Shown here: positions 8,372-17,074 of the stretch, piece after piece
How the letters are laid out: each line of letters opens with the position of its first letter
Numbering within the stretch: position 1 is the first letter of the stretch
Assembly (NCBI GenBank): GCA_023444055.1
Contig: JAEZRV010000022.1
Span: forward strand, 1-64,000
Reading direction: 5' to 3'
DNA length: 64,000 bases
Origin: Bacillota bacterium
Lineage (GTDB): Bacteria > Bacillota > Clostridia > Acetivibrionales > DSM-1351
Made by a program: the position numbers and the translations under genes
Notes under the pieces: generated by a model
The model's input: the letters and a program-made list of their open reading frames with translations, nothing else
What the model was told of the DNA's origin: nothing
Database searches by the model: none

Positions 8372-9991
8372 CTATTTTACTTGATTATAAACAGCATTGT
8401 AGTGATTTTGAGCATCAATATTAGCTTTATATCTATCTAAGTTTGCATATGCACCAAGTTTACTTGGTTTTGGAACCCCTGTAACATTCCCATATGAGTA
8501 ATATGGAAGAACATCTAAATTTGCATGCTGTAAAACATTAGTTTCTGGGTCAGCATAGTTATATGTACCCATATTAACACCATCATTTGACTGTGTTAAA
8601 AGCTTACCACTCTTATTATAAACCGCTTCAAAGAAACCGTCAGCTGACACAAATTTAAGATTATATTCACCATCTTTCCCATACATATGGTAAATTGCTT
8701 TTTGGGGTGCTAGCAGCCTCCATTTTTTATCCGAGGGTAGATTCTTATTTAATTTTATCATTTCCTTGAGGGTTTTTGGTGCTCTATTTAAATAATTCCT
8801 AAAATAATGTGTTTTTTTATTAACAGTTCCATATTGCAACATTAAGATATTAACATTTTTACATAATCTTATTAAATTATCTTCTGATATATTATCCAGT
8901 TGACTACTGTTATTCTTAACATCTGACATAATTTTCTCTAAACCTAGTCCTGCAGTCATCATTACTAATTTCTCTGCTTGTATAAAAAAGTATTTCCGTG
9001 TTGCATCACTCATAAGTTTTTCTATCATATCAATATATTCTTGTGAGCCTATTACCTTACCATCCACTTTAGGTTGAGGAGGAGTATTACCCGACCCCTC
9101 AGTACCCTTAGCCTTTTTCTTTTTAATTCCTTTAGTAATCTTTCTTATAACTTCTGAAGTTGTTTCATAATTCTTTTTCTGTTTTACATCCCCTTTATCA
9201 GCACTAATTTTTGACAACTTCTTCAATTGGTTAGTGTTATTTTGAGATCCTATTTGTGTTGCCTTATCTCCCATAACATCTGCTTCTTTTTCAAGTCCTG
9301 TGTCATCATTTACAAGAGCACCTGATTTCATCTGCAATGTAGGGGCTACTCTTCCCTGCTTTTGCTGCACAGCGTGCCAGCCTTCATGGGGAAGGTGCTT
9401 TTCCTGACCAGGAGCAATATGAATATCTTTTCCCTGCGTATATGCCAACGCGCCCACTTGCTGTGGCTTATCGGAATTCTTATGTACACTTACATCTGAT
9501 AGGTCAGTACCTGATAGATTTTCAAGCCCAGACCTCAAATTATTAGGCAAACTCGTGGAGGATGATGTAATGTTTGCCGATACCTTTTTCTGAATAGGTC
9601 CATTATCACTTTTTTGACTGACTTGTGATAATTTTTGTTTTTGAATAACCTTCTGTTCTTTAGTACCAGTTGTATCTTGCTCTATATTTTGTTGAAGATT
9701 TCTTACTGTTTTTCCTGTACCGTCCATTTTCCTCAACTGTTTACGTCGCTTCCCTTCGTTCAATAGCTGAATTGCACGGCGATATCCTACAGCACTCTGA
9801 AAAAACAGAAACTCCTCACGAGTTAAAGAATCAGGATCTGTAAGAATTATCTCCTCAATTTTTTTATAATCTGTTGTTCTCACATTAGGCTTTTTTTCAT
9901 TTTTTATGGTATCTGGTTGCTTTTGTGTGTCCTTTTTTGCAATGCCCACAGGCTGTTGAGTTTTTTTTTGCAGTGCTGCCTTTGTTTTCAT
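8372..9991 (-). CDS. DUF4157 (eCIS core domain) protein with unknown C-terminal domain
   Basis: 539 residues without a signal peptide. Residues 1-135 are basic and Gln/Lys-rich. The DUF4157/eCIS_core domain spans about 145-255: a GLENLSGTDLSDVSVH segment, an AYTQGKDIHIAPG segment, and the zinc-protease-like motif HEGWH (202-206) in PHEGWHAVQQKQGR. This domain is a marker of cargo or associated proteins of extracellular contractile injection systems. Residues about 290-539 match nothing I know and could be an effector domain. A GGAGTGATG box supports the start. No sheath, baseplate, spike or tube gene is present in the window, so the protein is orphaned here. The neighbours are mobile-element debris and a broken cstA, which suggests horizontal acquisition. 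Confidence 0.8.
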   Translation of the reverse strand: MKTKAALQKKTQQPVGIAKKDTQKQPDTIKNEKKPNVRTTDYKKIEEIILTDPDSLTREEFLFFQSAVGYRRAIQLLNEGKRRKQLRKMDGTGKTVRNLQQNIEQDTTGTKEQKVIQKQKLSQVSQKSDNGPIQKKVSANITSSSTSLPNNLRSGLENLSGTDLSDVSVHKNSDKPQQVGALAYTQGKDIHIAPGQEKHLPHEGWHAVQQKQGRVAPTLQMKSGALVNDDTGLEKEADVMGDKATQIGSQNNTNQLKKLSKISADKGDVKQKKNYETTSEVIRKITKGIKKKKAKGTEGSGNTPPQPKVDGKVIGSQEYIDMIEKLMSDATRKYFFIQAEKLVMMTAGLGLEKIMSDVKNNSSQLDNISEDNLIRLCKNVNILMLQYGTVNKKTHYFRNYLNRAPKTLKEMIKLNKNLPSDKKWRLLAPQKAIYHMYGKDGEYNLKFVSADGFFEAVYNKSGKLLTQSNDGVNMGTYNYADPETNVLQHANLDVLPYYSYGNVTGVPKPSKLGAYANLDRYKANIDAQNHYNAVYNQVK

Positions 9992-10120
9992 TTTACATCA
10001 CTCCTCGAAAGCTTATCTATATATAAAGTAACTTTCAAGGTATGCATAACAACAAATGCCCACACCATTTTTTAAATTATTATCTTCACCATAAGTAAGT
10101 GTGATTCATATTTTAAAATT

Positions 10121-10295
10121 TTAGTATGCTACTCGCTGCGGCGGCTCTAGTATTCCATATTTTCCAGTTACTTTAAGTTCATCAAAGCTATTTATTTTAA
10201 CAGAATACATACACTTAGCTTCTTTTGTACTATTAGCAACACATGGCACACTTACTTGCTTTCCATTCTTACCCCCAAAATTCCATATAAATATT
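10121..10295 (-). pseudogene. Fragment of a second 5-formyltetrahydrofolate cyclo-ligase gene
   Basis: Read on the minus strand, this stretch encodes GKQVSVPCVANSTKEAKC and continues with NSFDELKVTGKYGILEPP, which closely matches residues 72-114 of the intact cyclo-ligase at 11256-11846 (GKQVSVPCVVNNVKESKY, NSFDELKVAGKYGILEPP). It ends in TAA at 10121. The N-terminal and C-terminal thirds of the gene are missing. DNA identity is also evident, with many silent differences, so the duplication is not recent. It lies about 1 kb from the intact copy, with a cstA fragment between them. Confidence 0.8.
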
Positions 10296-10317
10296 TTAAT
10301 TACATTTTATATTTTTA

Positions 10318-11048
10318 ATGTTACTGTTTACATATGAAATGATGCTTGCTGAAGGTGTTGTTGCACTAATTGCATTATCAACAGTTATGATTCTTCCCCA
10401 AGGTGATTCCATCTTGGGCAAATCACCAAATTTTATCTATGCTAACGGTCTTGGATCTTTCATGGAGTTAATTGGTCTTAGCAAAGCCTTTGGTATTTCT
10501 TTTGGATTGATGGCTTTTACAACTTTCGTTTATGATACTTTGGATGTTTGTACAAGATTAGGTCGCTTTATTGTTCAAGAACTTACAGGGCTAAAAGGAT
10601 GGGTGGACGTATTATTTCAGCACTATTGATTGGTGGAATTCCTTTAATTCTGATGTCAATTAATTTAACCTCTCCTGATGTAAAAGCAATTGCCGTTTGG
10701 AGCCTGTTTTGGAAGACCTTCGGCTCATCCAATCAGCTATTGGCGGGACTAGCACTCATCGGGATTACAGTTTGGTTGCAAAGAACTGCCAAAAATCGTT
10801 TTGCATGGTTGGTGACTTTTATTCCATCAGTTTTCATGTTCGGCATGAGTATATGGGCTTTATTCAACACACTAACATCATACATACTCAAAGATGGCTC
10901 TTTTGTAATGCCAGTTGGAACAAACAATATAGTACCTATTCTATGTGTAATTTATATTGTGCTTGCAGTTTGGGTTGCCATTGAGTGTTCTCCAGCGATT
11001 ATAAAACATGCTTTAAATAGAAAAAATTCACAGACAGTTGAAGCTTAA
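10318..11048 (+). pseudogene. cstA: Truncated and frameshifted carbon starvation protein (CstA) fragment
   Basis: Two overlapping frames together encode the C-terminal third of CstA, a multi-pass peptide/pyruvate permease. The first frame (10318-10629) carries EMMLAEGVVALIALSTVMI and FVYDTLDVCTRLGRFIVQEL. The second frame (from about 10600 to 11048) continues with GRIISALLIGGIPLILMS and WKTFGSSNQLLAGLALIG up to the natural C-terminus. The frame change falls near 10600, in the GGATGGGTGGA stretch, right where GLKG should pass into GRII. The N-terminal two thirds (more than 300 residues) are absent, and no ribosome binding site precedes 10318. It is certainly non-functional as a transporter. 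Confidence 0.9.
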
Positions 11049-11179
11049 TTAAAAGCTACTTCCGGTGGCTTTTCCGGCATATGTTCATATGTTTCACCTG
11101 TATTTCGGCGATTACTTCTAACCAAAATGTGAAATAGTATTATTATCCAAATAGAAAGCATCTAGACAACAGATTAACG

Positions 11180-11232
11180 AAAAGGAATTTACGTGATAGG
11201 CTCATAGCTTCAACACATAAATTCCTTTTTTA
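11180..11232. terminator. Bidirectional rho-independent terminator
   Basis: The arms AAAAGGAATTTA and TAAATTCCTTTT form a 12-bp stem around a 26-base loop, followed by a T run on the plus strand. It sits between the convergent cstA fragment and the cyclo-ligase gene and has T-rich ends on both strands. Confidence 0.7.
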
Positions 11233-11255
11233 TTAAACGCTCCAAATAATATCTT

Positions 11256-11846
11256 CTAAAAAATTATTCTTTTTTCTGTAACCACCAAATCCAGCGGCAC
11301 GTCATGCTCTTCAAAAGGTATTTTGCCTAAAACCTGAAAGTCAAAACATATACCTATTTTTTTACATTCACTTGACACATTGCTCAAAAATCTGTCATAA
11401 TAGCCTGCACCGAACCCCATCCTATTCTTATTAATGTCAAATGCACATCCAGGTACAATTACAACATCAAGCATTTTAGGGTTAATTATGTTGCAATCTA
11501 GCAAGGGCGGTTCAAGTATGCCGTATTTACCAGCTACTTTGAGTTCATCAAAACTATTTATCTTCACCGCATGCATGTATTTGCTTTCTTTAACATTATT
11601 GACAACGCAGGGTACGCTTACTTGCTTGCCGTCACATATCCATTTCTTTATTAAATCATGCGTATAAACTTCATTGCCAAAACTAACATAACACATAATG
11701 CTTCTAGCACTATTAATATGTTCAAGTTGATTTAATCTTTCGGCAATGCATTCAGACTTAGTAAAAACTTCATTTATATCCATCTTATTACGTATGGTAA
11801 TGGATTGCTTTCTAATATCCTCTTTATGAATTTTGAAAACCCCCAA
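11256..11846 (-). CDS. 5-formyltetrahydrofolate cyclo-ligase
   Basis: Converts 5-formyl-THF to 5,10-methenyl-THF with ATP, which returns folate to the one-carbon pool. The 196 residues are normal for the family. The hallmark glycine-rich ATP/folate motif is RMGFGAGYYDRFL (142-154), and the N-terminal IRKQSITIRNKM fits the conserved IRK...R start. The reading frame opens with TTG at 11846. The Shine-Dalgarno sequence is poor for that codon, and an ATT a few codons later (behind GGGGG) is the alternative. The gene begins 3 nt after the upstream membrane protein gene ends, so the two are probably co-transcribed. A decayed partial copy of it lies at 10121-10295. Confidence 0.93.
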   Translation of the reverse strand: MGVFKIHKEDIRKQSITIRNKMDINEVFTKSECIAERLNQLEHINSARSIMCYVSFGNEVYTHDLIKKWICDGKQVSVPCVVNNVKESKYMHAVKINSFDELKVAGKYGILEPPLLDCNIINPKMLDVVIVPGCAFDINKNRMGFGAGYYDRFLSNVSSECKKIGICFDFQVLGKIPFEEHDVPLDLVVTEKRIIF

Positions 11847-11849
11847 CCA

Positions 11850-12422
11850 TTAATAATAGTATAAATCTGGTCCAAAAGACAAAGCAAATATAAACCAAAA
11901 AATAGCTGCTATTATAAATGCTATTATCGAAACTGTTATCAAAGCAGCACCAAAACTTCTTCTATCTGCATCTCTATCGTTAGCAACATATACCAATCCT
12001 AAAACTATTCCTATGATTTGCCCAATTCCAGGAAGCAGCACAGACAAAGAAGTCAACATAACCTTTGTCCAATTGCTTAAAGCTTTTATACCAGATGAAT
12101 TATTATTATTTAATAGCATCTGTCGTTCCAAATAACTTATTTGATTATAGTTCAACTCAGTTTGATTGGGACGACGGTTATACGCCTGAGTAACATTTCC
12201 AATCCTTTTTGCTTCATTTAAAGCAGAATTCATGTCTGTTTGTTTATTTACATTTGTCGCTACTTGCTGATTTGATTCTATATTCACATCAAAAGCTTCT
12301 TCATGAGTACCATCACTTCTGATGTCAGAAACTTCCTCATTAGATACTGTTTGCTGTTCTACAGAGTTTATATTATTTTCATGTGTTAAGTCTAATTCCT
12401 CTTGAATGTTATTTTGATCCAT
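11850..12422 (-). CDS. Small membrane protein with acidic N-terminal tail
   Basis: 190 residues. Residues 1-110 are polar, acidic and Asn/Gln-rich, with no predicted fold. Residues about 115-145 (WTKVMLTSLSVLLPGIGQII) and about 160-185 (AALITVSIIAFIIAAIFWFI) are two membrane helices separated by a charged loop, NDRDADRRSF. The helical pair resembles the TM2/DUF4190-type small membrane domains, but I cannot fix a family. A GGAGGTG box supports the start. It directly precedes the cyclo-ligase gene (3-nt gap); this pairing does not explain its function. Confidence 0.75.
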   Translation of the reverse strand: MDQNNIQEELDLTHENNINSVEQQTVSNEEVSDIRSDGTHEEAFDVNIESNQQVATNVNKQTDMNSALNEAKRIGNVTQAYNRRPNQTELNYNQISYLERQMLLNNNNSSGIKALSNWTKVMLTSLSVLLPGIGQIIGIVLGLVYVANDRDADRRSFGAALITVSIIAFIIAAIFWFIFALSFGPDLYYY

Positions 12423-12561
12423 ATTACACCTCCATTAGTCTAAAACAGACTAAAACTATATTAAAGTGCTCCCGACTAGCACTATATATTTAAATAACTA
12501 TGCATATATTAGTTTACACTCAAGAGATATTATACCATAACATTACAAAATAGGAATACGC

Positions 12562-12861
12562 CTAATTTATTTTTACTGGCAAATAGTATAGCTCTATAAG
12601 GTCTTTTATAATATCGTTATAGTTTTCTTCAGTTATCTTATGTAAATAACCATTTTCCATATGTATATACATAGTAACTTTATATTTATGCAAATTGTCC
12701 AATAACGCACTTATCAAATCAATAGTCTCTAAAGGGTTTAAAAAATCATGTATCCAACTACTACATTCCTCATCTATTTGAATGTCCTTTTCATAATAAC
12801 TAGATAAAAATCTTTGTATTTCTCCTTGTAAAGTTGACCATAAGCTTATACTAATTGACAT
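12562..12861 (-). CDS. Hypothetical protein, 99 residues
   Basis: I choose the ATG at 12861 because a GGGGG box lies 8 bases before it. An upstream in-frame ATG at 12915 has no ribosome binding site. The protein (MSISISLWSTLQGEIQRF onward) is acidic, without signal peptide or membrane helix, and contains a Trp/Asp-rich centre and the phrase HKITEENYNDIIKDLIELYY near the end. The layout resembles small immunity-like or unknown cytosolic proteins, but no family is recognised. It stands alone between the membrane protein gene and the SAH deaminase gene. Confidence 0.6.
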   Translation of the reverse strand: MSISISLWSTLQGEIQRFLSSYYEKDIQIDEECSSWIHDFLNPLETIDLISALLDNLHKYKVTMYIHMENGYLHKITEENYNDIIKDLIELYYLPVKIN

Positions 12862-12977
12862 TAATCTGTCCCCCATAATATAAATTTTTGTAGCTATCAA
12901 ATATAAATTAGACATAACTACATAAAATCCTTTATGTAAATTATGTCATAATCTCAATAGGGGGATATACAAATTTA

Positions 12978-14285
12978 TCAAGCCAGTAGCCTTTTAGACA
13001 GCCTATCTACCTCAGACTTTATTTTCTCTTCATCTATATTCTTAAACATTCTGTTTTGCATGATAATATTACCATCAACAATGACAGTATCAACATCTGC
13101 TGCTTGAGCTGAATAAACAACAGCTGATAATGGATTATTTTTAGGATAGAAATGAGGTTTATCCGTATCTATTAAAATAATATCACCTTTCATTCCCTCT
13201 CTAATCAAACCCGAATCCTCAAAGCCCAGTGCTCTAGCACCGTTACAAGTACCCATTTTTAATACATCATTTGCATTCATAAGCTGTGGGTTCATTGCAA
13301 CACCCTTATGAATTAGTGCGGCAAGATTCATTTCTTCAAACATGTTAAGATTGTTATTGCTGGCAGCACCATCGGTTCCTAAACAGACATTTATACCCAT
13401 TTCCAACATTTTATGTACTCTTGCAATTCCGCTACCAAGCTTTAGATTACTAGTAGGATTATGGCATATACTTGCTCCCATAGCCTTCATTATCTCTAAA
13501 TCATTATCAGTCATGTGTACGCAATGAGCAGCCAAAACAGGAACATCTAGTACACCTGTTTTCTTGCATATTTCTACAGATGTCATACCATAATCTTTTT
13601 TGCTGGATTCAACCTCTGTAGTAGTTTCTAAAAGATGTATATGAATGCCTGTATTCAATTGCTTTGCAAGCTTAGCAGCATTTGTCAAAGTTCTTTCATT
13701 GAACATGTACGTAGAATGTATTTCAACGAAAACCTTTATTCTGCCATCAGCTGTATTATGATATTTATTGTAATAATCAATAGTTCCTTGACTCTTGTCC
13801 AGCCTCTTCAGCTGACCATCCTCAAAAAACTGCACAGGGCTCTTACATATATTTGCCTTAATGCCAGTCTCTGTAACCGCACGTGCAACCTCATCCATAA
13901 ACATATACATGTCTGCAAATGCAACAACTCCAGACTTTAGCATCTCTGTAATGGCCAGCATAGTACCCCAATAAACATATTCTTCATTTAGCTTAGCTTC
14001 AACAGGGAATATATTATCAAATAGCCATTTTTCCAAAGCCATATCGTCTGCATAATTTCTCATTAATGTCATCGCACTATGACTATGACCATTAACAAGT
14101 CCAGGCATAGCTAGCTTGCCTTTTCCGTCGATTTCTACCTTGGAATTAATTCCGTTTGGCAAATTTTCAGAGACAAAGCTAATCTTGCCGTCTTTAATAC
14201 CTATATATCCATTTTTAATCACCCTGTTTGAATCATCCAGAGTGATTATATCAATGTTCTTTATTAATAAATCAAAGTTTTCCAT
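12978..14285 (-). CDS. mtaD: 5-methylthioadenosine/S-adenosylhomocysteine deaminase
   Basis: A metal-dependent amidohydrolase of 435 residues that converts SAH to S-inosylhomocysteine (and MTA to methylthioinosine). Visible metal ligands are GHSHS (H67, H69), the HIHLLET histidine, AAHCVHM and LGTDGAASNNN (the catalytic Asp). The ATG follows GGAGGATAA. The gene sits 98 nt downstream of adenosylhomocysteinase on the same strand, which directs its role to SAH removal. Family members also include deaminases of other aminated purines, but the conserved ASNNNLNMFEEM segment and the neighbour support SAH/MTA. The same pairing of activities underlies the archaeal S-inosylhomocysteine route. Confidence 0.88.
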   Translation of the reverse strand: MENFDLLIKNIDIITLDDSNRVIKNGYIGIKDGKISFVSENLPNGINSKVEIDGKGKLAMPGLVNGHSHSAMTLMRNYADDMALEKWLFDNIFPVEAKLNEEYVYWGTMLAITEMLKSGVVAFADMYMFMDEVARAVTETGIKANICKSPVQFFEDGQLKRLDKSQGTIDYYNKYHNTADGRIKVFVEIHSTYMFNERTLTNAAKLAKQLNTGIHIHLLETTTEVESSKKDYGMTSVEICKKTGVLDVPVLAAHCVHMTDNDLEIMKAMGASICHNPTSNLKLGSGIARVHKMLEMGINVCLGTDGAASNNNLNMFEEMNLAALIHKGVAMNPQLMNANDVLKMGTCNGARALGFEDSGLIREGMKGDIILIDTDKPHFYPKNNPLSAVVYSAQAADVDTVIVDGNIIMQNRMFKNIDEEKIKSEVDRLSKRLLA

Positions 14286-14383
14286 TTATCCTCCATGAAT
14301 CTGTAATACTATTTATGCTTTAAAAATAAGAAACTATTTCTAAATGCAAATTAGTATAAGCCTATTGAGGCATCACAATTCAA

Positions 14384-15631
14384 TTATACAGACCAGCTGT
14401 TTAAATACTGTTTCTGCTCTTTTGAAAGCTTATCTATTTTTATGCCCCATGACTTTAGTTTCATTTCTGCAACAGAAGCATCCAATTCAGCTGGAACATC
14501 AATAACTTTAGTTCCTAGCTTGCTAAAATTCTTAAGCATATATTGAGCTGAAAGAGCTTGTAGCGCAAAGCTCATATCCATAATCTCGGCAGGATGTCCA
14601 TCACCTGCAGCTAGATTTACTAATCTTCCTTCTGCCAATATGTTTATCCATCTACCGTTTTCTAATTTATAGCCCATAATATTGTGTCTCTGTTCCTGCT
14701 TTTCAACAGCAATCTTTTCAAGCTGTCCAACTGACACTTCAACGTCAAAATGTCCCGCATTACAGCATATAGCACCATCCTTCATATTTTTGAAATGCTC
14801 AGCTGTTATAACATCTCTACAGCCTGTTACAGTTATAAAGAAATCTCCGACTTTAGCTGCATCAGACATTTTCATTACCTTGAAACCATCCATAATTGCC
14901 TCAGCAGCCTTTATAGAGTCTATTTCAGTAACAATAACATTTGCACCAAATCCCTTTGCTCTCATTGCAATACCTTTACCACACCATCCATAACCTGCAA
15001 CAACAACATTTTTACCTGCCACAATTAAATTTGTAGTTCTGTTAATTCCATCCCATACGGATTGACCTGTGCCATATCTATTATCAAATAAATACTTGCA
15101 CTGAGCGTTGTTTACAGCTATCATAGGAAACTTAAGAGCGCCTTCCTTCTCCATTGCCTTTAAACGTAATACCCCTGTAGTTGTCTCTTCACATCCACCC
15201 ATTATGTGCGGTAGCAACTCTTTTCTTGAGGTGTGGAGCAAATTAACTAAGTCCCCTCCATCATCTATAATAATATTAGGTTTATATCCAAGCGCTAAAT
15301 TTAAATGTTCTTCATATTCTTCCTTTGTTGAATTATACCAAGCATAGACATCAAGTCCATCAGCAACTAAACCTGCTGCAACATCATCCTGAGTTGAAAG
15401 AGGATTACTTCCGGTTACTGAAACCTCTCCACCGCCAATTGCAAATAATTTAGCCAAATAAGCAGTTTTTGCCTCTAAATGTACAGAAACTACCACTCTA
15501 ACTCCTCTAAATGGCATTGTCTGTTTAAATTCTTCTTCCAGACTTCTCAAAATAGGCATATTTTTTCTAACCCATTCAATCTTTTGTCTGCCCTTATCTG
15601 CTAAGGATATATCTCTAATAACACTTTTCAT
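14384..15631 (-). CDS. ahcY: Adenosylhomocysteinase / possible S-inosylhomocysteine hydrolase
   Basis: An NAD-dependent hydrolase that splits SAH (or S-inosylhomocysteine) to homocysteine and the nucleoside. It carries the Rossmann motif VVVAGYGWCGKGIAMRAKG, the DDGGD and NRYGTGQS segments, and CCNAGHFDVEV. The start at 15631 is chosen because GGAGG lies 7 bases upstream; an earlier in-frame ATG overlaps that box. At 415 residues it is the short type. It ends in LSKEQKQYLNSWSV and lacks the DHYRY tail with which typical bacterial and eukaryotic enzymes contact the NAD of a neighbouring subunit. Short enzymes of this kind are found in archaea and Thermotoga. The neighbouring SAH deaminase makes the inosyl substrate plausible. 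Confidence 0.92.
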   Translation of the reverse strand: MKSVIRDISLADKGRQKIEWVRKNMPILRSLEEEFKQTMPFRGVRVVVSVHLEAKTAYLAKLFAIGGGEVSVTGSNPLSTQDDVAAGLVADGLDVYAWYNSTKEEYEEHLNLALGYKPNIIIDDGGDLVNLLHTSRKELLPHIMGGCEETTTGVLRLKAMEKEGALKFPMIAVNNAQCKYLFDNRYGTGQSVWDGINRTTNLIVAGKNVVVAGYGWCGKGIAMRAKGFGANVIVTEIDSIKAAEAIMDGFKVMKMSDAAKVGDFFITVTGCRDVITAEHFKNMKDGAICCNAGHFDVEVSVGQLEKIAVEKQEQRHNIMGYKLENGRWINILAEGRLVNLAAGDGHPAEIMDMSFALQALSAQYMLKNFSKLGTKVIDVPAELDASVAEMKLKSWGIKIDKLSKEQKQYLNSWSV

Positions 15632-15730
15632 TTGAATAACCTCCATAAGATGATAGATAATTTCAAAGTATCTATTTGCAAATTTGTAAAGCCCTTACTA
15701 CTTTAACTGCTTAGTTCTTAATCCTAAATT

Positions 15731-15835
15731 ACTTAACCACCATATTCCTAAAAATATAATCTACAATAACAGCTTAATTTAAATACGAATTGCTTAGCCA
15801 TATTATACCTAAAATTATAATCTACAATAATAGCC
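15731..15835. repeat. Imperfect direct repeat of about 43 bases upstream of ahcY
   Basis: Two copies, 15731-15773 and 15792-15835, share CATATT...CCTAAAA.TATAATCTACAATAA and differ by small indels. They lie in the gap between the polysaccharide deacetylase gene and the start of ahcY. The function is unknown. Confidence 0.65.
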
Positions 15836-15846
15836 GTTTCAACACA

Positions 15847-16851
15847 TTATTTAATTAATTGACTAATTGTTTGCATACTAAATCCTCTATTTTTGATTCC
15901 GCCAACTATATTTTCTATATTTCCTATATCATATTTATTAAAATGAAGTAATATTATAGAACCTCCTGAGCATCTATTTACAACATGTTGCTCAATTCTA
16001 CCAGATATTTCATCTACGGAATATTTATTCTTTAAGGGATTAATAACACTGCTGAAGGTTTCTAAATTCCACCCTATAACTTTATAACCATTTTTCTGAG
16101 CAATTGCTAGAATTCTATTGCTCTTTGCTCCACCTCCGCCTGGAAGTCTCAAATATGGAAATTCCTTCTTCATTCTTATTAAATAATCATCTCCAAATAT
16201 TTTGCGTGCACTCTCTTCCCATTGGGATATTTCAGCTTGGATGACCTCATCTGGCAATTCGGTTAATATTTTATGAGATTGTGTATGATTACAGATTTGG
16301 TGACCTTCTTTTACAGCTCGTTTCCAAACCTCAGGATAATCATTCAGTACATTTCCAATTATAAAAAATGTGGATTTTACATTGTTCTTTTTTAGAACAT
16401 CTAAGACTTTTTCAACATATTTTTTATTATAACCATCATCAAAAGTAATAGAGGTTTGCGTGGTGGTTTTTGCTCCCATGTAAATAGTTTTTCTAATTTT
16501 AGAGTTATCATTCTTAGCTAAATCATTAGATAAATTTAGTTTAACATTATTAGTCTTTGAATTCTCTGAAGTTTTAGTTTTCTCTTGTTGAACAGCATTT
16601 TTATCAATAATGCCAGGTGTATATGAATTGGATTTTTGATTACTACTATTTTGATTTGAATAATCAATTTTATTAGCTATGATTTTAGATGGCTTATTCT
16701 TAAGATAAATTCCACAGCAGCATACAAATATTATAGTAAACACACATACAAAAATAGTACACCACATTAAAATAAATTGTTTCTTATCTTTTCGTGTTTC
16801 TAATTTCTTGTATTTCTGTAATAAATTTATATTTGTTAAAAATTTACTCAT
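15847..16851 (-). CDS. Membrane-anchored polysaccharide deacetylase (NodB domain, CE4)
   Basis: A surface enzyme that probably removes acetyl groups from peptidoglycan or another glycan. The start at 16851 (ATG, AAGGA 7 bases upstream) is preferred to a TTG six codons earlier. A cytoplasmic basic stretch is followed by a membrane helix (about residues 27-46, CTIFVCVFTIIFVCCCGIYL), a Ser/Asn/Lys linker to about 125, and the NodB domain to the end. Catalytic motifs are SITFDDGY (Asp pair), HTQSH (metal histidines in NHTQSHK) and LRLPGGGG. The 334 residues and anchored topology match the clostridial PdaA/PgdA-like group. It is a single gene with its own flanking gaps. Confidence 0.88.
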   Translation of the reverse strand: MSKFLTNINLLQKYKKLETRKDKKQFILMWCTIFVCVFTIIFVCCCGIYLKNKPSKIIANKIDYSNQNSSNQKSNSYTPGIIDKNAVQQEKTKTSENSKTNNVKLNLSNDLAKNDNSKIRKTIYMGAKTTTQTSITFDDGYNKKYVEKVLDVLKKNNVKSTFFIIGNVLNDYPEVWKRAVKEGHQICNHTQSHKILTELPDEVIQAEISQWEESARKIFGDDYLIRMKKEFPYLRLPGGGGAKSNRILAIAQKNGYKVIGWNLETFSSVINPLKNKYSVDEISGRIEQHVVNRCSGGSIILLHFNKYDIGNIENIVGGIKNRGFSMQTISQLIK

Positions 16852-17074
16852 TATCTTTTCCTTATCCAAAAGATATAGTTATTTATATTTAAATTCAACT
16901 TTCCCACATAAAAAACCCCATAGACATATAAACAACTCCCTTTATGCAGAAAAAAAGCTGCCAAATACATTCTCAATTACATTTTAATTGTACAACGAAA
17001 AAGATAAAGTACAGTTTTAGTAGTTGATTATATGTTTCAAGACAGCCTTTTGTATATATTTCTAATACTAATTA

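Noticed and set aside
15632..15730. SAM or SAH riboswitch before ahcY
   Set aside because: No conserved core of the SAM-I, SAM-II or SAH riboswitch classes is visible.
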